Assembly: GCA_903926205.1 (NCBI GenBank)
Contig: CAIYID010000065.1
Location: forward strand, 1 to 50,731
From: an uncultured Bdellovibrionales bacterium
GTDB lineage: Bacteria > Bdellovibrionota > Bdellovibrionia > Bdellovibrionales > Bdellovibrionaceae
Reading direction: 5' to 3'
DNA length: 50,731 bases
Part shown: one piece after another, positions 49,700-50,731 of the stretch
Layout of the letters: every line of letters begins with the position of its first letter
How positions within the stretch are numbered: the stretch's first letter is position 1
The notes under the pieces: model-generated
What the model saw: only the letters and a program-made list of their open reading frames with translations
Databases searched by the model: none
Told to the model about the DNA's origin: nothing
Translations under genes and position numbers: made by a program

Positions 49700-50731
49700 A
49701 TGCCCCGATGTCAGAACACATTAGAGTCAAAGGCCTGTCAAAAAATTAGACAGGTGTTAAGCCTAAAGAAGCAAGTGCATACCCTTGCGAATTACGATAT
49801 TTTTAGGATATTTATTTTTTCTTTTTTAGTTATTAGCTCTTCCTTTGGATTGGGCAGTCCACTGATCTGTAGCGACGTGCTATCTCAGGATTTCCAGCGA
49901 AGTTCTTTGGCTAAAAGTGAAGGTAATTCGGAAGAACGACAGAAACAAACGAAGACTTCAGGAAAAATCACCGCTCAAGAGCTTTCAGTGGAAGCTGCTC
50001 ACAAAATGTTGGCTGTACCTGAATTTCAATTTATTCGTAAAGAGGCGGAGCGCCTTGGACTTCGCGTATGGCTTTTTGGCGGTACAGCGTCTAGTTATCT
50101 TCATTATGTAAAGTGGAATCTAGCTCGTGAAAAAGGAATCAATCAATTGCAGGCCGATCGATTTGATTTTGATTACACCAATATTTTTAGAAGCACTCAG
50201 GATTTGGATGTTGTGGTGGATGGCACAGTCGAACAAGCACGAGAATTTCAAAAGACAATAGCAGCAAAGTATCCTCATTTTCTCGGAGCCAAAGCCGCGA
50301 AGTGGGAAGTTCGTACTTTGAGAACGCGCATGGGAAATCCTGGTGAATTCGGTTACAAGGAAGCGCTTTTAGGAGATGAAGATTTTAATCATCAAAATTC
50401 AGATTCAAATTCTTTAGGTATGGTGGAAGTTACTCACTCGAAAGAGCCCGTGGTTCGGGATTTGCGTCACTGGGATTCTGTCGACAGTCCTTTTTTGCAA
50501 GACGCGCTGAATGATCGGATTAGTTTTTTTCGAAGTCGTGAACACTTCACTACCTCGCGAGCGAAGGCTGGAGAGAATCCTGAAATTCTGTCTGTTGTTC
50601 GTCTTTTGGTCAAAGCCTTCCAATATGAATTAAAATTTTCGGAGAATGAATTTAATGAAATGAAAGCCATTGTGGACCAATTTGATCCTAAACAATTGCA
50701 AAATGCGGCAGCAAAACGCCGTCTTGAAGAC
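49700..50731 (+). CDS. Paralogue of the multidomain protein, 3'-truncated by window end
   Basis: ATG at 49700 has GAGG five bases upstream, and 344 codons stay open to the window edge. It begins MPRCQNTLESK, then CQKIRQVLSL, then a hydrophobic export segment (FRIFIFSFLVISSSFGLGS). From KITAQELS onward it aligns without gaps to residues 61-316 of the preceding protein, with 29 differences in 256 positions by my count. The nucleotidyltransferase motifs (FGGTASS, DLDVVVD) are kept. The N-terminal ~95 residues are unrelated to that paralogue, but the first 22 match the leader of the AAA+ protease. Whether ART-like and FGE-like domains follow is outside the window. Confidence 0.8.
   Translation, partial: MPRCQNTLESKACQKIRQVLSLKKQVHTLANYDIFRIFIFSFLVISSSFGLGSPLICSDVLSQDFQRSSLAKSEGNSEERQKQTKTSGKITAQELSVEAAHKMLAVPEFQFIRKEAERLGLRVWLFGGTASSYLHYVKWNLAREKGINQLQADRFDFDYTNIFRSTQDLDVVVDGTVEQAREFQKTIAAKYPHFLGAKAAKWEVRTLRTRMGNPGEFGYKEALLGDEDFNHQNSDSNSLGMVEVTHSKEPVVRDLRHWDSVDSPFLQDALNDRISFFRSREHFTTSRAKAGENPEILSVVRLLVKAFQYELKFSENEFNEMKAIVDQFDPKQLQNAAAKRRLED
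49736..49767 (+). repeat. 32-base leader block, copy 2
   Basis: This is the second copy of the block at 42033-42064 (29 of 32 bases identical), encoding CQKIRQVLSL in the third effector-like gene. Both copies lie 36 bases from an ATG that follows GAGG-N5. Confidence 0.85.

Overview
The window reads as chromosomal DNA of a Gram-negative bacterium of moderate to low G+C. It encodes an outer-membrane porin-like barrel, lipoproteins, periplasmic multihaem cytochromes and Sec and Tat signal peptides. The mix of genes (PF10116-type host-attachment protein, GH25 lysozyme, large exported multidomain proteins, a TIGR02147-like helix-turn-helix remnant) suggests the Bdellovibrionota or relatives. That placement is inference; no rRNA or marker phylogeny is present.

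Layout: 1-3374 holds tRNA-Cys, comM, a xerC-type recombinase and a lipoprotein. Bases 3581-9140 hold a GH25 muramidase cut from its signal peptide by an in-frame amber codon, a porin with a clear promoter, palindrome and leader hairpin, small envelope proteins and a SohB-type protease. Bases 9280-15327 are a complete dpp/opp peptide importer. Bases 15339-16133 encode a DODA-type dioxygenase with a 13-bp-arm palindrome upstream. Bases 16211-20939 form a quinone/cytochrome redox module (NrfD, 13-haem lipoprotein, Tat ferredoxin, tetrahaem cytochrome, unknown), followed by a divergent dihaem cytochrome c. Bases 22091-23418 encode a periplasmic sensor-like protein, ECF sigma factor and anti-sigma-like protein. 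Bases 23648-26551 are a stress group (host attachment, HPF-cold-shock fusion, double UspA, broken dps). Bases 26626-30991 hold an aldo/keto reductase and a galT / degenerate M24 / galK operon.

Bases 30994-41957 look like an undescribed biosynthetic locus. An overlapping five-gene operon encodes an MFS exporter, GNAT, LuxE-like synthetase, LuxC-PaaK fusion and second PaaK-like ligase. Beside it are a zinc-finger protein with a complete CarH-like cobalamin signature, and a divergent pair (ATP-grasp-like ligase, Rieske oxygenase). Together they suggest activation, reduction, ligation and oxidation of a carboxylic acid, possibly under light or B12 control.

Bases 41997-50731 are the most novel part: an exported 1434-residue protein with three AAA+ modules and an FtsH-type M41 protease, then an exported protein combining nucleotidyltransferase, possible ADP-ribosyltransferase, ankyrin-like and FGE-like domains, then a close paralogue running off the window. 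The first and third proteins share an N-terminal leader with two cysteines at identical spacing although their bodies are unrelated. This points to a common export or sorting signal, possibly for an effector system.

Several genes are decaying: dps (frameshifts), a Nudix start, an HTH fragment and the split lysozyme. I saw no CRISPR array, IS element or replication origin. Bases 1-166 hold nothing I can recognise.
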